Part shown: positions 1 through 6,179 of the stretch, piece after piece
How positions within the stretch are numbered: the first letter of the stretch is position 1
Layout of the letters: each line of letters begins with the position of its first letter
Assembly (NCBI GenBank): GCA_900548535.1
Contig: URLG01000096.1
Location: forward strand, 1-8,366
Direction of reading: 5' to 3'
Length of the DNA stretch: 8,366 bases
Origin: Candidatus Segatella intestinihominis
Lineage (GTDB): Bacteria; Bacteroidota; Bacteroidia; Bacteroidales; Bacteroidaceae
Notes under the pieces: generated by a model
Told to the model about the DNA's origin: nothing
Databases searched by the model: none
Seen by the model: only the letters and a program-made list of their open reading frames with translations
Made by a program: the position numbers and the translations under genes

Positions 1-5
1 ATTTA

Positions 6-2063
6 ATGTACAAAACAATTTTCAACAAGCGCAACAGCTTGAAGTTCAACCGATTCTCTAACAAGAATTACTCACTCTTCGCAGTTTTGGGAAGAGAGGT
101 ACTTGTTGGCGCACTCAGCGTTGCTACCCTGAGCCATGCTAAGGCAGCAGGCGTAAGCACAGAGGGAGCCAAGGTTGATTCTACCCTCTACAAGGGCGGA
201 AAGGCTTACGAGCTGGATGCGGTGAGCGTTACCGGATCTCGTGCGCCGATGACTGTAGAGCAGTCACCTAAGATTGTGTCTGTCATTACCCGCGACGATA
301 TTCATCGTGCGGCTGCGCAGACTATCAACGATGTATTGAAATTAGCTACCGGCGTGGATGTCCGTCAGCGTGGTGGCTTTGGTGTTCAGACGGATATCTC
401 CATCAATGGTGGAACCTTCGACCAGATTACCATTCTCTTGAATGATGTCAACATTTCCAATCCACAGACTGGTCACAATGCTTCTGATTTTCCTGTAGCT
501 CTTGCCGACATCGACCACATCGAAGTGCTCGAGGGGGCAGCATCGCGCGTATTCGGAACTTCAGCTTTCAATGGTGCCATCAATATCGTGACCAAGAAGG
601 CAAAGAATGATGGAGTATCTGCAAGTGTAGAAGGCGGAAGCTTTGGAAGTTTCGGAGCACAGGGACGTGTGCAGACGGCTTTTGAAACGGGCAAGTGGAC
701 TCAGGCTTATTCCGTAAGCGGAGGCTACAAGCGCTCGGATGGCGGCACGGAGAACAGCGACTTCGAGAAGGGACAAGGTTTCGGACAGGTTAACCTGAGC
801 TACGACCAGTGTTTCGACATCATCGCCCAGGTGGGTATTGCTACCCAGAGCTACGGTGCCAACACTTTCTACAGTGCCAAATACAACAACCAATATGAGA
901 AGACAGACCACGGTATGGCTTCTCTCAACCTGAGTCTGCACAACCAGGAGAAGACCTGGGAGATTGCGCCTCAATTTTATTATAACAAATTCAAGGACCA
1001 TTATCAGCTGATTCGTGGTATGGCTGGAGCCAAGGCGGGCGAAAACTATCACGACCTCGATGTTTATGGTGGTGGACTGAATGCCAACGTGGCTTGGGCT
1101 TTGGGTAAGACCGCAGTGGGTTTCGACATCAGCAAGGAGTGCATCTACTCTACTGCATTGGGCGAGGAACTCGCAGAGAAAGACTATAAGGATATTTCGG
1201 GTTCCGACCGTCAATATACCCGAAAGGGTGAGCGCACCAACACCAACATCATGCTGGAGCACAACTTCATCTTCGGCGGTTTCACCTTGTCGGCTGGTAT
1301 CTTGGCTAACAAGAATACAGGTCTTGACAACGACTTCCGCTTCTATCCTGGTGTGGACATGAGTTATCGCCCTAACGACAACTGGAAGTTCTACGCATCC
1401 TGGAACAAGGCTCTGAGAATGCCTACCTACACCGACTTATATATAAGTAACGTAGTGCAGCAGGGCGACATCAACCTGAACCCAGAAAAGAACTCCACCT
1501 TCAAGGTAGGAACCCAGTATCGCCAAACCGGTTTTGCCGCAACCGTAAGCGGATTCTACGCACACGGCACCAACATGATTGACTGGGTTCAGACTTCCGT
1601 GACTGAGCAGAACGACAGCAAGTATCATGTGATGAACATCGGAAAGCTCAACAACATGGGCTACAACGTAGATGCTACTATCTACATGAGAGAGTTGGTA
1701 CCAAACAGTTTCATTACTCGCATCAAGTTAGGTTATGCTTACATCTATCAGGATCATAAGACCGAGACCAACATCCTGAAATCACTCTATGCATTGGAGT
1801 ATCTGAAGCACAAGGCAGTATTCGGGCTGGATCATCAGATATGGAACAAGCTTTCAGCATCCTGGAGCGTAAGATGGCAGCAGAGAATGAATGGCTATCA
1901 TCCATACACCAAGGTGGATTGCAAGCTGATGTGGGATGAGAAAAAATACAATATCTTCGTGAAAGCCGACAACATCACTTGCCACCGCTATTACGACCTC
2001 ACTGCCGTTAAGCAGCCAGGTTTGTGGATTATGGCAGGAGCCAGCGTAAATCTCGGTTGGTAA
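6..2063 (+). CDS. TonB-dependent outer-membrane receptor, BtuB-like
   Basis: This 685-residue protein has the layout of a ligand-gated outer-membrane transporter energised by TonB/ExbBD. A basic N-terminus (to about residue 30) and a hydrophobic stretch ending in SHAKA-AG (about residue 48) read as a signal peptide. A TonB-box-like segment DAVSVTGSR lies at 71-79. The plug domain (about 80-200) shows the family signatures TGVDVRQRGG, ISINGGTFDQ, NPQTGHN and IEVLEGAASRVFGTSAFNGAINIVTK-type sequence. The rest is a 22-strand-type beta barrel rich in aromatic, alternating segments, ending in the terminal aromatic residue of GASVNLGW. The plug pattern is closest, from memory, to cobalamin receptors (BtuB) and related Prevotella receptors. 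The substrate is inference, because the upstream DNA where a cobalamin riboswitch might lie is outside the window. The ATG at 6 is preceded by only five bases, so a start further upstream cannot be excluded. It converges on the metal transporter gene and shares a terminator with it. Confidence 0.9.
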   Translation: MYKTIFNKRNSLKFNRFSNKNYSLFAVLGREVLVGALSVATLSHAKAAGVSTEGAKVDSTLYKGGKAYELDAVSVTGSRAPMTVEQSPKIVSVITRDDIHRAAAQTINDVLKLATGVDVRQRGGFGVQTDISINGGTFDQITILLNDVNISNPQTGHNASDFPVALADIDHIEVLEGAASRVFGTSAFNGAINIVTKKAKNDGVSASVEGGSFGSFGAQGRVQTAFETGKWTQAYSVSGGYKRSDGGTENSDFEKGQGFGQVNLSYDQCFDIIAQVGIATQSYGANTFYSAKYNNQYEKTDHGMASLNLSLHNQEKTWEIAPQFYYNKFKDHYQLIRGMAGAKAGENYHDLDVYGGGLNANVAWALGKTAVGFDISKECIYSTALGEELAEKDYKDISGSDRQYTRKGERTNTNIMLEHNFIFGGFTLSAGILANKNTGLDNDFRFYPGVDMSYRPNDNWKFYASWNKALRMPTYTDLYISNVVQQGDINLNPEKNSTFKVGTQYRQTGFAATVSGFYAHGTNMIDWVQTSVTEQNDSKYHVMNIGKLNNMGYNVDATIYMRELVPNSFITRIKLGYAYIYQDHKTETNILKSLYALEYLKHKAVFGLDHQIWNKLSASWSVRWQQRMNGYHPYTKVDCKLMWDEKKYNIFVKADNITCHRYYDLTAVKQPGLWIMAGASVNLGW

Positions 2064-2072
2064 TATAAAACA

Positions 2073-2109
2073 AAAAAGTCTTCAAGCCATTTTGGCTTGA
2101 AGACTTTTT
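2073..2109. terminator. Bidirectional intrinsic terminator between convergent genes
   Basis: Arms 2073-2088 and 2094-2109 are perfect 16-base complements (AAAAAGTCTTCAAGCC on the left) around the 5-base loop ATTTT. The outer end of the stem is a run of A on the left and T on the right, so each strand reads as a G/C-containing hairpin followed by a U tract. It lies 10 bp after the receptor stop and 5 bp after the stop of the convergent transporter gene, so it can end both transcripts. Confidence 0.93.
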
Positions 2110-2113
2110 CCGT

Positions 2114-3025
2114 TTATTCCGGTTTCTGATATTTTCCGTTCACTTTTATCGGTTCGAGATGGATTCCCACATGGGTATCTGCGCCGAAGTGCTGCTTCAG
2201 TTTTGTTTCTATATGAGTAGCATGTTCATGCGCCTCATAGAGCGAGAGAGAACCCGGCATGCGGACATGCATTTCTATCGCAATCTTGTTTCCGATGCGA
2301 CGGGTACGCAGGTTATGAATCTCTCCCACTCCCTGCTCTTCGTTCGCAATCTTCAGGATTTCATCTTCCTCAGTTTCTGGAAGACTGGCATCCGTCAGTT
2401 CTTTCACAGATTGCATCACCAGTCCCCAGGCGGCCTTGATGATGAAGGCACTCACGATGATGGCAGCCAGCGGATCGAGCACCGCCCACTTTTCTCCCAG
2501 GATAATGGCGCCGCCTATACCGAACATCGTTCCGATACTTGATAAAGCATCGCTGCGATGATGCCAGGCATTCGCCACAACTGCCTCGGAATGATATTTC
2601 TTTCCGGCTTTTACCGTAAACTGATAAGCCCACTCCTTCATCACGACACTTACGATGGCAGCAATCAAGGCAACAATGCCCGGCTGCTGCAATGTCTCGC
2701 CGCAGATGGCACGATAGGTCTTGGTAACACCAGAATAACAGATCATCACACCCACCACGAAGAGCGAAATGCCGATGATGGCTGTGGCAAGCGTCTCGTA
2801 TTTGCCATGACCATAGTCATGGTCCTTATCCTTCGGCTTATTGCCTAGTTTTACGAATACCAGTACCACCACATCGGTAGCGAAATCGGTGAGCGAGTGG
2901 ATGGCATCCGCTATCATGGCTGCTGAATGTCCAAGGATACCAGCAGCAAACTTCAATACGAGCAGCACCACATTGATGATGCTTCCCGCTATCGTTACCT
3001 TATATACTTCCTTTACTCTATCCAT
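2114..3025 (-). CDS. Cation diffusion facilitator (CDF) family metal exporter
   Basis: This 303-residue inner-membrane protein matches the CDF family (YiiP/FieF/ZitB type), which exports Zn2+, Fe2+, Co2+ or similar ions in exchange for protons, usually as a homodimer. Six hydrophobic segments span about residues 10-205, followed by a cytoplasmic metal-binding domain (about 206-290). Membrane-site residues are visible as H43-SLT-D47 in TM2 and H155-HRS-D159 in TM5, an HD-HD arrangement. The cytoplasmic signature DHDYGHGKYE (68-77) matches the family's DHxFGHGKxE. The C-terminal domain has the family pattern IEMHV (H253) and HVGIHLEP (H285, H289). The length is normal and the frame intact. HD-HD sites are usually linked to zinc, so Zn2+ is the best guess for the substrate. 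It is transcribed alone, away from the pseudogene promoter and toward the receptor, from a promoter about 60 bp upstream. Confidence 0.93.
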   Translation of the reverse strand: MDRVKEVYKVTIAGSIINVVLLVLKFAAGILGHSAAMIADAIHSLTDFATDVVVLVFVKLGNKPKDKDHDYGHGKYETLATAIIGISLFVVGVMICYSGVTKTYRAICGETLQQPGIVALIAAIVSVVMKEWAYQFTVKAGKKYHSEAVVANAWHHRSDALSSIGTMFGIGGAIILGEKWAVLDPLAAIIVSAFIIKAAWGLVMQSVKELTDASLPETEEDEILKIANEEQGVGEIHNLRTRRIGNKIAIEMHVRMPGSLSLYEAHEHATHIETKLKQHFGADTHVGIHLEPIKVNGKYQKPE

Positions 3026-3081
3026 AATTGTTTTTGTATAACGGCTTCCTTTCGAGCCTTATGTTCTTATATAATGAGCGG

Positions 3082-3089
3082 CAAAGATA
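3082..3089 (-). promoter_or_regulatory. Bacteroidota -7 promoter element for the CDF gene
   Basis: On the minus strand these bases read TATCTTTG, a full match to the Bacteroidota sigma-ABfr -7 consensus TAnnTTTG. They lie 56 bp upstream of the transporter ATG (3025). Transcription would start near 3074-3078, giving a 5' UTR of about 50 nt. No clear -33 TTTG is seen at the usual spacing. The UTR has no Shine-Dalgarno sequence and is A-rich just before the ATG, as is normal in this phylum. Confidence 0.7.
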
Positions 3090-3175
3090 AGGCAAAATTA
3101 TGAAAGCAGATAAGAAATGCGATTAAAAAAGTATAAAAAAACATATTCATACACAGAATTATCACTAAAACATCG

Positions 3176-3183
3176 TACATTTG
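3176..3183 (+). promoter_or_regulatory. Bacteroidota -7 promoter element upstream of the decayed ATPase gene
   Basis: TACATTTG matches TAnnTTTG exactly and lies 40 bp before the ATG at 3224, the expected distance for the original ATPase gene. It is divergent from the transporter promoter, with about 90 bp between the two -7 elements. The downstream gene is broken, so if still active this promoter would make a non-productive transcript. Confidence 0.65.
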
Positions 3184-3223
3184 CATTTAATTTAATGCAG
3201 ATTAATTTAATGGCCATTACATT

Positions 3224-3680
3224 ATGAAGTTTTACGATAGAGAAAAGATTGCGAGATAAGGCTGAAGCCTTTCCGCATCAGTGTCATCAAAGAAATCTTG
3301 CATGATTACAACCCTAATTATACATCAGAAGACTTGCTCTGCCTGTACATGCTCACGGGTGGTGTAGCCAAATACATTGTCCAGCTCATGGACGCAGGAG
3401 CCACCAATAAAGCATCCATGCTAAGATGGGTTACAGAGATTGACAGTCCCTTCCTCAGCGAGGGCAAGGAGTTAGTTATTTCTGAGTTTGAAAAAGACTA
3501 TGCCAGATAGACATCATCGCCCTCAACGACATTGACCGTACCGCCTTGGTAGCAGAGGTAAAACGCAATGCCAGCAGATATGATGCTCGCTTGCTACAAG
3601 AGAAGTTCGAGAGCATCAAAGGTAACTTTGGGAAATACAAAGAGACCAAGCTGGTAGGTCTCTCAATGGAAGACATGTAA
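3224..3680 (+). pseudogene. Decayed AAA ATPase with DUF234 C-terminus
   Basis: Three pieces of one gene survive. ATG 3224 opens MKFYDREKIAR then a stop (3257-3259), which matches the typical N-terminus of Bacteroidota ATPases of the ATPase_2/DUF234 type. About 3262-3510, in another frame, reads LKPFRISVIKEILHDYNPNY then EDLLCLYMLTGGVAKYI, with DSPFLSEGK further on, the middle of the same family, ending at TAG 3508-3510. From 3504 to TAA 3678-3680, in the third frame, it reads IDIIALNDIDRTALVAEVKR and ends in KLVGLSMEDM. This is the C-terminal domain with a PD-(D/E)XK-like D...E-x-K pattern. Walker A and B and the region between middle and C-terminus are missing, so internal deletions and frameshifts have removed function. 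Full-length relatives are usually about 350-450 residues (from memory). The role of this family is not well defined. It is called a pseudogene rather than two small genes because the pieces are collinear with one family. Confidence 0.85.
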
Positions 3681-3911
3681 TTTTAAGGCTATATTTTCCC
3701 AAAAAGTGAAACGTTGTCTCACTTTTGGGGAAAGGCATTGCTTTGAATTACCCAAATATGGCATCCTATCATCATTGATAATGCGAACTATTTCAAAGAT
3801 AGAATGATTAAAAAAGTAGATATATCTTACATTTTTTATTTAATTGTGTTAAATTCAAGCCTAAATCAACACTTAACCAATCAAAACAAATGGCATTTTA
3901 GAAAAAAGTGT
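3681..3911. other. A/T-rich non-coding interval
   Basis: No reading frame of credible length or composition is seen on either strand. The interval holds the hairpin at 3695-3733 just after the pseudogene and then A/T-rich sequence leading to the promoter at 3912. No insertion-sequence ends, direct repeats or RNA-gene signatures were recognised. Confidence 0.6.
3695..3733. repeat. Near-perfect inverted repeat (15-bp arms, 9-nt loop)
   Basis: Arms 3695-3709 (TTTCCCAAAAAGTGA) and 3719-3733 (TCACTTTTGGGGAAA) pair at 14 of 15 positions around the loop AACGTTGTC. It starts 15 bp after the last codon of the decayed ATPase gene, where a terminator would be expected. No T run follows the right arm, so it is not a canonical intrinsic terminator. 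It may be a worn terminator, a protein-binding palindrome or the remnant of a small repeat element. Confidence 0.7.
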
Positions 3912-3919
3912 TATCTTTG
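3912..3919 (+). promoter_or_regulatory. Bacteroidota -7 promoter element for the structured leader
   Basis: TATCTTTG matches TAnnTTTG exactly. With the usual distance, transcription starts around 3924-3927, which is the base of the first helix of the structured leader (3923-3970). This coincidence supports both calls. A -33 element at the expected place (about 3888-3893) is not clear. The next possible start codon in the repeat-protein frame is about 390 nt downstream. Confidence 0.75.
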
Positions 3920-3922
3920 TGG

Positions 3923-3970
3923 TGTCTATACCCATACCGAAAGCCCCGATGGGCAGAGGTTGGGCAGACA
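3923..3970 (+). promoter_or_regulatory. Leader helix P1 at the predicted 5' end
   Basis: A three-part nested stem: TGTCT 3923-3927 with AGACA 3966-3970; CCCATACC 3931-3938 with GGTTGGG 3958-3964 (one bulged T); and GCCC 3943-3946 with GGGC 3951-3954 around CGAT. An alternative CCCAT 3931-3935 with ATGGG 3949-3953 competes with the last two, so a switch between two folds is possible. The octamer TGGGCAGA occurs twice (3950-3957 and 3961-3968), which underlies this choice. Confidence 0.6.
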
Positions 3971-4153
3971 TATATACATATAAGGCGTAACTGTACGCTT
4001 TGGTTTTGACTTGTTAGAACTTCGCAAACTCTCAACTGTTCGTCAAAGACAAAGCAACGGGAACGCCTCATGGGGTGTATTATATACAGTCCTCATTGGC
4101 TTCGGACGATTCTATTGTTCGTTGTCAAGGGTGCTTTCTATATACTTACACTG

Positions 4154-4243
4154 GCGTGGGGCTTTCGGCGTTGCTCGTTTCGTACGAACAGGGCAATGCG
4201 AAGGCCTTAACAAGTGGAACGAGTGACAGGACTGGCTCCACGC
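4154..4243 (+). promoter_or_regulatory. Leader domain P5/P6, long stacked helix
   Basis: GCGTGG 4154-4159 pairs with CCACGC 4238-4243. Without a gap on the 5' side, 4160-4174 then pairs with 4193-4206 (14 bp including two G-U pairs, one bulged G). The 3' strand leaves the single-stranded linker 4207-4237. This is the strongest local structure in the leader and is the best seed for a covariance search. Confidence 0.7.
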
Positions 4244-4316
4244 TTTCATTTGTATATATACTAACCTTTTGTAAAACAAGCCAACATGGTAGCCATTGGC
4301 AAAAAATATTTGTAAT

Positions 4317-4622
4317 ATGGCAATATCAAGTATTGAGCATCGAGGCTATTATTATGATATATTCGATGCACGAGGCAAAAAAACAAAAAGCATTTCTGAT
4401 AACATCGGAGAACTGCTGGGGTGGAGTGACAGGTTTTTCATTGTTATGAAAGGCTATTACTATGACACCTATGATGAGCAAGGTAAAAAAATCAAATCAA
4501 TTTCAACAAACATCGGCAATTTCGTTTCTATCTGCGCTGATCAATTCATTGTCAGAAAGGGTTCATATCTTGATACATACGATGCTTGGGGAAAGAAAAT
4601 AAGCTCTCGTGTTGCAAGATAA
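4317..4622 (+). CDS. Small protein of 36-residue tandem repeats, function unknown
   Basis: From the ATG at 4317 this is 101 residues: MAISSIEHR, then GYYYDIFDARGKK (residues 10-45), then GYYYDTYDEQGKK (46-81), then a partial third unit GSYLDTYDAWGKK ending in SSRVAR. The pattern GYYYD-x2-D-x2-GKK-x-KSIS-x-NIG-x6-D-x-FIV-x-K recurs every 36 residues. Short aromatic and charged units with turns suggest a repetitive beta fold, somewhat like WG or propeller-type repeats, but I do not recognise the family. No signal peptide, membrane segment or catalytic motif is visible. An in-frame TTG at 4296 would add seven residues. The ATG is preferred because it follows an A/T-rich stretch typical of Bacteroidota starts and gives a clean N-terminus. 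It is the only gene between the leader promoter (3912) and the terminator at 4635-4673. Confidence 0.75.
   Translation: MAISSIEHRGYYYDIFDARGKKTKSISDNIGELLGWSDRFFIVMKGYYYDTYDEQGKKIKSISTNIGNFVSICADQFIVRKGSYLDTYDAWGKKISSRVAR
4344..4619 (+). repeat. Coding tandem repeats of 108 bp (2.5 units)
   Basis: Unit 1 is 4344-4451, unit 2 is 4452-4559 and the partial unit 3 is 4560-4619. Units 1 and 2 begin with nearly the same DNA (GGCTATTATTATGA against GGCTATTACTATGA) and keep exact 108-bp spacing, but have diverged elsewhere. The duplication is therefore old enough for the protein pattern to be kept while the DNA drifts. Confidence 0.85.
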
Positions 4623-4634
4623 AATTTAGTAACC

Positions 4635-4673
4635 AACAAACTCTCCACTGTCATAATGGGGAGTTTGTTTTTA
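4635..4673 (+). terminator. Intrinsic terminator after the repeat-protein gene
   Basis: AACAAACTCTCC (4635-4646) pairs with GGGGAGTTTGTT (4658-4669), 12 bp with one G-U pair and an 11-base loop, followed directly by TTT and then A/T-rich sequence. It lies 12 bp after the stop at 4622 and ends 24 bp before the ATG of the next gene. As no promoter was found in that gap, it may be a partial terminator that sets expression of the downstream operon. Confidence 0.88.
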
Positions 4674-4697
4674 TGACACCAGAAAAATAGCTCTTTT

Positions 4698-6155
4698 ATG
4701 GAAAACAAAAAATTCTTCACATACACAGCAATTGCTGCCTGTATGATATGTGCCATTGCGGTAGCTTTCAATGTTTTTACGGATTTTGAATTGCCAGGCA
4801 GAATCATGGCTGCGATATTAGGTGTTGTCATTACGGCAACCATAACACAGGTGCTTCTTCAGGGACAAACCCAAAAAGAGGGAACGTTGAAACGGGACTC
4901 TAAAATATTCGAGGAAAAATTGAAAATATATAAGAATTTTCTCAATAGTCTCTACAAAGCCGTAAAAGACGGAAAATTAACCGACAGTGAGAAGATGGAG
5001 CTTCAATTCCAGACATCTCTTGTAGCCATGCATTGTGACCCTAAATTCATCAAGACTATAAGTGACGCAGTAAATGGCGTGATAAAAAGCACTTGTCCAA
5101 ACAAAGGTGATGAACATACTCCGCAGACAGCACTAATAGCCAGTCTGTTTGATGTGGTAGAAGCATTCAGACAGGATCTGTATCCAGATGAATTTGAAAA
5201 ATTCGACAAAGAAGACAGGGACTATGCTATCAAGAAATTTGACGATGCATATCAGAATGCAAATGAGGGTGAAGATTCCCCAAAGGAGCATCTCGTTGTT
5301 GATGTAAATTTGCTTTCTAATATATCAACGCTAATAACGCAAGCGACAACTCAAAATAGCCCAGAACTTGCTGACGACAATAACCCAAAGGCAAATAGCA
5401 TAGAGAAAGAAAGTACAGGCAATCTTGGGAGTTTATGGGAAAAAGCTATTGAAAGATGGAAAAACTCAGGATGGACAGTAAACCCCGAGCCAATAACCGA
5501 GGAACGTCCTTTGTGGCTGAAAAGGGAAGATGGTGTTCTGGGCGAAATATACATGGGATTTCATGATGGTCATTACTATTTGGAGGCAAGTTATGAGAAT
5601 GATTCCAATTTCTCACAATGCCTGAAATGGAAGAATGGAGGTCGAAGAAGATATGGAGAATGGTGGGAATATCCGCCATTATGTTTTGACACTCCACAAG
5701 GAGAATTCTTGGAGAAATTTGAATCTTCCTTAGAACTGCGGAAGTATATTATAGACAAGGTGGAATACCTGCAATCTGTCATCATGAAGAATGATCTTAC
5801 AACCCGTTGGATGAAGGCTGTAGGCAAGCAGAAAGACTGGTATTTGTTCACTTGGTATTGGTCTACTCTTGCCTGTGAATACCAGAATGATGCGGAAGGG
5901 AAAATCTATATGGATACTATGCCTATTGATGGTAAGGAATCAGCAATCATTCAGTTGGGCAATAGGGCTAACGACAGAGAACTGCTCAAACAAACTTTGA
6001 ATAGAATCGGATTGGCAGACAGAATCAGCGAAATTCAAGAAGACTGCTTCATCAACTTGGAAGAAACAGGCTCGTTAGATCCAAATGTCATAGGAGACAA
6101 ACTGCAGCATTGGATAAAACTGATATCCGAATCTGTACCATCATCTGCCAATTGA
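4698..6155 (+). CDS. Membrane-anchored protein of unknown function, first gene of nuclease operon
   Basis: A 485-residue protein I do not recognise. Two hydrophobic segments at about 8-27 and 34-55, joined by a very short loop, should form a membrane hairpin. A charged, helical, probably coiled-coil region follows (about 58-92, with FEEKLKIYKNFLNSLYKAV), so the bulk is likely cytoplasmic. Residues about 93-190 are helical and acidic. A low-complexity polar linker (about 215-245) leads to a second domain (246-485) rich in W and Y, with GEIYMGFHDGHYYLEASYEN (282-301), WKNGGRRRYGEWWEY (311-325) and DKVEYLQSVI (353-362). The 2-TM plus FEEK-x4-Y arrangement recalls uncharacterised Bacteroidota defence-island proteins, but that is recollection, not a match. 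No catalytic motif is certain. The gene precedes an exonuclease (24 bp gap) and a DUF262 nuclease, so a sensor, membrane effector or scaffold role is conceivable. No promoter is seen directly upstream. Confidence 0.85.
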   Translation: MENKKFFTYTAIAACMICAIAVAFNVFTDFELPGRIMAAILGVVITATITQVLLQGQTQKEGTLKRDSKIFEEKLKIYKNFLNSLYKAVKDGKLTDSEKMELQFQTSLVAMHCDPKFIKTISDAVNGVIKSTCPNKGDEHTPQTALIASLFDVVEAFRQDLYPDEFEKFDKEDRDYAIKKFDDAYQNANEGEDSPKEHLVVDVNLLSNISTLITQATTQNSPELADDNNPKANSIEKESTGNLGSLWEKAIERWKNSGWTVNPEPITEERPLWLKREDGVLGEIYMGFHDGHYYLEASYENDSNFSQCLKWKNGGRRRYGEWWEYPPLCFDTPQGEFLEKFESSLELRKYIIDKVEYLQSVIMKNDLTTRWMKAVGKQKDWYLFTWYWSTLACEYQNDAEGKIYMDTMPIDGKESAIIQLGNRANDRELLKQTLNRIGLADRISEIQEDCFINLEETGSLDPNVIGDKLQHWIKLISESVPSSAN

Positions 6156-6179
6156 CTAACAGAAAAAGATTTTTCGAAT

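Larger units (their letters stand above)
3923..4300 (+). ncRNA. Long structured 5' leader RNA, family not recognised
   Basis: Between the promoter and the small repeat-protein gene, the sequence folds by eye into consecutive helices. P1: 3923-3927/3966-3970, 3931-3938/3958-3964 with one bulge, and 3943-3946/3951-3954 capped by CGAT. P2: GCGTA 3985-3989/3994-3998 with loop ACTG. P3: 3999-4010/4042-4053 with one 1x1 mismatch. P4: 4055-4064/4117-4124 with a two-base bulge, directly abutting P3. P5: GCGTGG 4154-4159/CCACGC 4238-4243. P6: 4160-4167 and 4169-4174 with 4193-4206, 14 bp with one bulged G (4168), stacked directly on P5 and topped by 4177-4180/4186-4189. A short hairpin (4280-4283/4297-4300 and 4286-4289/4293-4296) sits just before the ATG. 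No codon-like pattern is convincing here. It could be a riboswitch, an attenuator, or a separate functional RNA such as the RNA partner of a protein. It does not match tmRNA, RNase P or a tRNA as I know them. Confidence 0.7.

Noticed and set aside
561..1262. 233-residue minus-strand frame within the receptor gene
   Set aside because: Antisense shadow of a clearly coding gene; no motifs of its own.
3081..3260. Mobile-element ends suggested by AGATAAGGC near 3086 and again near 3255
   Set aside because: A nine-base match in A/T-rich sequence is weak, and no inverted ends or transposase lie between the copies.
4011..4226. 71-residue reading frame from a TTG inside the leader region
   Set aside because: It lies wholly in the structured leader, starts at TTG, has no protein-like domain and overlaps another frame of similar length. 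The paired arms explain the sequence better.
3923..4300. tmRNA, RNase P RNA or a CRISPR array
   Set aside because: No tRNA-like ends or tag peptide frame, no recognisable RNase P core, and no regularly spaced direct repeats with spacers.
4075..4449. 124-residue reading frame crossing the leader and the repeat gene
   Set aside because: It runs out of frame through the repeat protein, whose exact 36-residue periodicity shows which frame is real. Composition is not protein-like.
4688..4697. Possible -7 element just before the operon (TAGCTCTT) with TTTG at 4664-4667, 20 bp upstream
   Set aside because: The -7 part matches TAnnTTTG poorly and would place the transcript start inside the first codons, so it is not credible as the operon promoter.
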